A stretch of DNA of 64,000 bases from Pseudomonas deceptionensis (GTDB lineage Bacteria; Pseudomonadota; Gammaproteobacteria; Pseudomonadales; Pseudomonadaceae), in NCBI RefSeq assembly GCF_900106095.1, contig NZ_FNUD01000002.1, forward strand, positions 1-64,000. The letters are read 5' to 3'. The notes beneath the pieces are model-generated. The model was not told where the DNA came from and made no database searches. It was given only the letters and a program-made list of their open reading frames with translations. A program made the position numbers and the translations under genes. Positions 62,196 to 64,000 of the stretch are shown here, in pieces (position 1 is the first letter of the stretch; each line of letters starts with the position of its first letter).

Positions 62196-63473
62196 ATGAT
62201 CGAACCCAAGCGCGTATTACGTGCCCTCGCCGAGCACTGGGCACTTCTTGAGCCTTTGTGTGAACACTTCGACCAAGGCACCCTGAGCCTGAACGAACTG
62301 CGCCTGCAAGTCGCTGCCCAGCAGCTGGACAGCACCGCGCAAGACATCACCAACGTGCTCGACACCTGGATCCGTCTGGACATTCTGGTGCCGGTCGCAA
62401 AAAGCCCGAACCGTTTTGAGCTCAACGCCCAGATTCACGACTTCCTGGCCTACCTGAGGCACGAACACCGCCTTGGCCTGTGCCTGGAAATCGAAGCTTA
62501 CCTGCGCCACCTTGAGCGCCTGGCCGGCTATATCCAGGATGCGTTCGACATCCGTGACGGCCATGACCTGGCACGCCAGCTGCGTTTGCTCGACATGCGT
62601 GTACGCGATGTACTGAAAAAACTCGCCAACGATGAGCAGGCACTGGTCGCCGTGGCCGAGCGGGCCAAGACCAGCGATCGGCAGATCCCCCTGCGCCAGC
62701 GTTATGCCGAAGTACTGGCAACGTGGGACGAATACGTCGAGCCCATGATTCAACTGGTTAATGCCGACGGCGCCTTCGAACAAGGCGTACGCAAGGTTGA
62801 GAACGTGCTGTTGCGCATGCTCAGCGAGCAGCAGCGGCTCGGCCATCTGGTGGACGACGACATGTTGTTGCGCACCCATGCGCGCATCCTCGAAATGCAA
62901 ACCTGCGCCCAGCTGACCTTGCGCCATGCCCGCGAACTGCTGCTGCCGCTGCGTGAAGAAGCCCGCCGGCACAACGCCGTGACCCGCGGTGCCGCGCTGG
63001 CGCTGGCAGCCATCCGGCGCAAGGGCCTGGACGCGGTGCCGCAAGCCTCTATGCCGATGTTCACTCGCCCGCAAAGCACCTTTTTGGGCAGCGCAAGTCA
63101 GGTCGAGGCCTATGTGTATGCCCTGGCCCGCTTCGAGCCCAAACCCGCGAAATTTCCCAAGGCCCATAAAGTCCACCGGGGCGAGACACCCAAGGCCCCG
63201 CGCACGGTCAAGGAAATGCTCGACCGCTGCAGCGACGCGCTGCCGATGCCGGATTTGATGACCTGGCTGTTGGCACAAGAGCCGGACGGCGACACCGACG
63301 AATTGTTGTACTGGTTCTCCCGCCTGTCCCGCGAAAAACGCTTCGTGCGCGAGCGCCTTGAGCGCCGCGATTACCACACCCACGAACACCTGGTCAGCCT
63401 GCGCTCATTCGCTTTGCTTTCTCACAGCGAAGATGCGACCCAGACATCTGCGAGCCCCCTGCATGCATCTTGA
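62196..63473 (+). CDS. mksB: Condensin subunit MksB-type (kleisin-like) protein
   Basis: 425 residues, ATG at 62196 (MIEPKRVLRALAEHWALLEP). No P-loop; helical throughout with winged-helix-like ends. It matches the first gene of the alternative MukBEF-like condensin operon of pseudomonads (PA4684 position); depending on nomenclature this product is MksF/kleisin or MksB. Segments: LSLNELRLQVAAQQLDSTAQ, MRVRDVLKKLANDEQALVAV, EMLDRCSDALPMPDLMTWLL. Overlaps the next gene by 11 bases. Confidence 0.8.
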   Translation: MIEPKRVLRALAEHWALLEPLCEHFDQGTLSLNELRLQVAAQQLDSTAQDITNVLDTWIRLDILVPVAKSPNRFELNAQIHDFLAYLRHEHRLGLCLEIEAYLRHLERLAGYIQDAFDIRDGHDLARQLRLLDMRVRDVLKKLANDEQALVAVAERAKTSDRQIPLRQRYAEVLATWDEYVEPMIQLVNADGAFEQGVRKVENVLLRMLSEQQRLGHLVDDDMLLRTHARILEMQTCAQLTLRHARELLLPLREEARRHNAVTRGAALALAAIRRKGLDAVPQASMPMFTRPQSTFLGSASQVEAYVYALARFEPKPAKFPKAHKVHRGETPKAPRTVKEMLDRCSDALPMPDLMTWLLAQEPDGDTDELLYWFSRLSREKRFVRERLERRDYHTHEHLVSLRSFALLSHSEDATQTSASPLHAS

Positions 63474-64000
63474 TCTTTCTGAACTGTCCCAGCTGGCACC
63501 GATTTTTCGTGAGCTGTTCAAGGGCTATCACGTCAGCCGCCGCGACCCGGAGCTGTACGCGCAACTGTCGAACTTCCAGGATCAATACCGCACGCTGTTT
63601 AAAGCCCTGGGCTTTGAGTTGGTGTGTGATACCCGCGGCTTCTATTACTTCGTGCCCGACACCGCCACTGCGCAAGTCAACAAGACTGCGCAGCGCCTGG
63701 CGCTGTTCACCTTCATCATCGTCGAGCACCTGGCCGATCAGGGCCGCGACCCGATTGCCGTGCTGGATGGTGGCAGCCTGGGCCGCGACGAGTTGCCAGC
63801 GCTGCTTGAAAAATACCGTGACCTCTTCGTACAGGCTGAAGTCACCACCCACGAAGAGCTGGAAGAAAAAATCATGCGCCGCATGACCCAGCTCGGTTTT
63901 GCCAGTGAAGAGCCCGGTATCTACCGCTTTCTGCCACCGATGCACCGTTTTCTGGACGTATGCCTGTCGGTACAACAGGACCGTGACCTGGCGGCCAGCC
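63463..64000 (+). CDS. mksE: Condensin subunit MksE-type protein, truncated by window end
   Basis: 179 codons visible, no stop before the window ends. Starts MHLDLSELSQLAPIFRELFK with winged-helix pattern similar to MukE/MksE (YAQLSNFQDQYRTLFKALGF; FVPDTATAQVNKTAQRLALF; EKIMRRMTQLGFASEEPGIY). The ATG at 63463 lies inside the end of the upstream gene, indicating coupled translation. The ATPase subunit should follow outside the window. Confidence 0.85.
   Translation, partial: MHLDLSELSQLAPIFRELFKGYHVSRRDPELYAQLSNFQDQYRTLFKALGFELVCDTRGFYYFVPDTATAQVNKTAQRLALFTFIIVEHLADQGRDPIAVLDGGSLGRDELPALLEKYRDLFVQAEVTTHEELEEKIMRRMTQLGFASEEPGIYRFLPPMHRFLDVCLSVQQDRDLAAS

Noticed and set aside
62217..63389. 390-residue open frame opposite mksB
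   Set aside because: Antisense shadow, no Shine-Dalgarno, mksB is the conserved gene.
1..64000. CRISPR array, prophage or rRNA operon
   Set aside because: No regularly spaced direct repeats, phage structural genes or rRNA sequence seen in the window.

Overview
The window is chromosomal DNA of a Pseudomonas, most likely from the fluorescens/fragi side of the genus. It carries the conserved pseudomonad block murI-moeB-prmC-prfA-hemA / TPR lipoprotein-lolB-ispE-tRNA-Gln-prs-rplY-pth-ychF on the left and carbonic anhydrase-(acidic protein)-rimI-psi-mksB-mksE on the right. As I recall it, this is the PA4661-PA4685 order of P. aeruginosa. Pseudomonas REP palindromes, three tRNA genes and high-GC codon use agree. 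Everything between ychF and the carbonic anhydrase gene, about 46 kb, is accessory DNA placed in that backbone.

Layout. 1-13.4 kb: housekeeping genes for cell wall, haem, translation termination, outer-membrane lipoprotein sorting, isoprenoids and PRPP. 13.5-14.6 kb: a FUSC-type membrane protein. 14.9-37.4 kb: a complete-looking Hrp1-family type III secretion island (rsp/rsc-like). It holds one HrpS-type enhancer-binding protein, the sigma factor HrpL, a plus-strand operon (two small proteins including a pilin candidate, hrpB, hrcJ, hrpD, hrpE, hrpF, hrcC, hrpT, an AvrF/DspF-type chaperone), a minus-strand operon (hrpJ, hrcV, hrpQ, hrcN, hrpO, hrpP, hrcQ-R-S-T-U), and an AvrE/DspE-family effector gene on its own promoter. 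37.6-42.2 kb: MFS transporter, tRNA-Met, cupin, tRNA-Phe, FAD-linked oxidase with its GntR regulator. 42.2-56.9 kb: a chaperone-usher fimbrial operon flanked by two hybrid histidine kinases, two RcsB-like regulators and a REC-EAL protein, resembling the PvrSR/RcsCB set that controls CupD fimbriae in P. aeruginosa. 57-59.5 kb: DyP peroxidase and an AtoE-like transporter. 59.5-64 kb: return to backbone, ending inside mksE.

How the parts work together. In the secretion island a -24/-12 (sigma-54) promoter in front of hrpL is the expected target of the HrpS protein. HrpL should then read four hrp boxes of form GGAACC-N16-CCACNNA: before the pilin operon, inside the end of hrpE (for hrpF-hrcC-hrpT-avrF), before hrpJ, and before the avrE-like gene. 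So the cascade, the machine, one effector and its chaperone are all present, but no harpin, translocator, hrpG or hrpV is visible. A 271-bp palindromic, transposase-free element (MITE-like) sits between hrcU and the avrE-like gene. In the fimbrial locus the kinases and regulators form a phosphorelay, and the EAL protein links it to cyclic-di-GMP.

Caution: in the first 5 kb three genes (a DUF2878-like gene, pagL, prfA) carry apparent single-base frameshifts, and the psi gene at 62 kb may have another. Because prfA is essential, sequencing or assembly errors are the simplest explanation.
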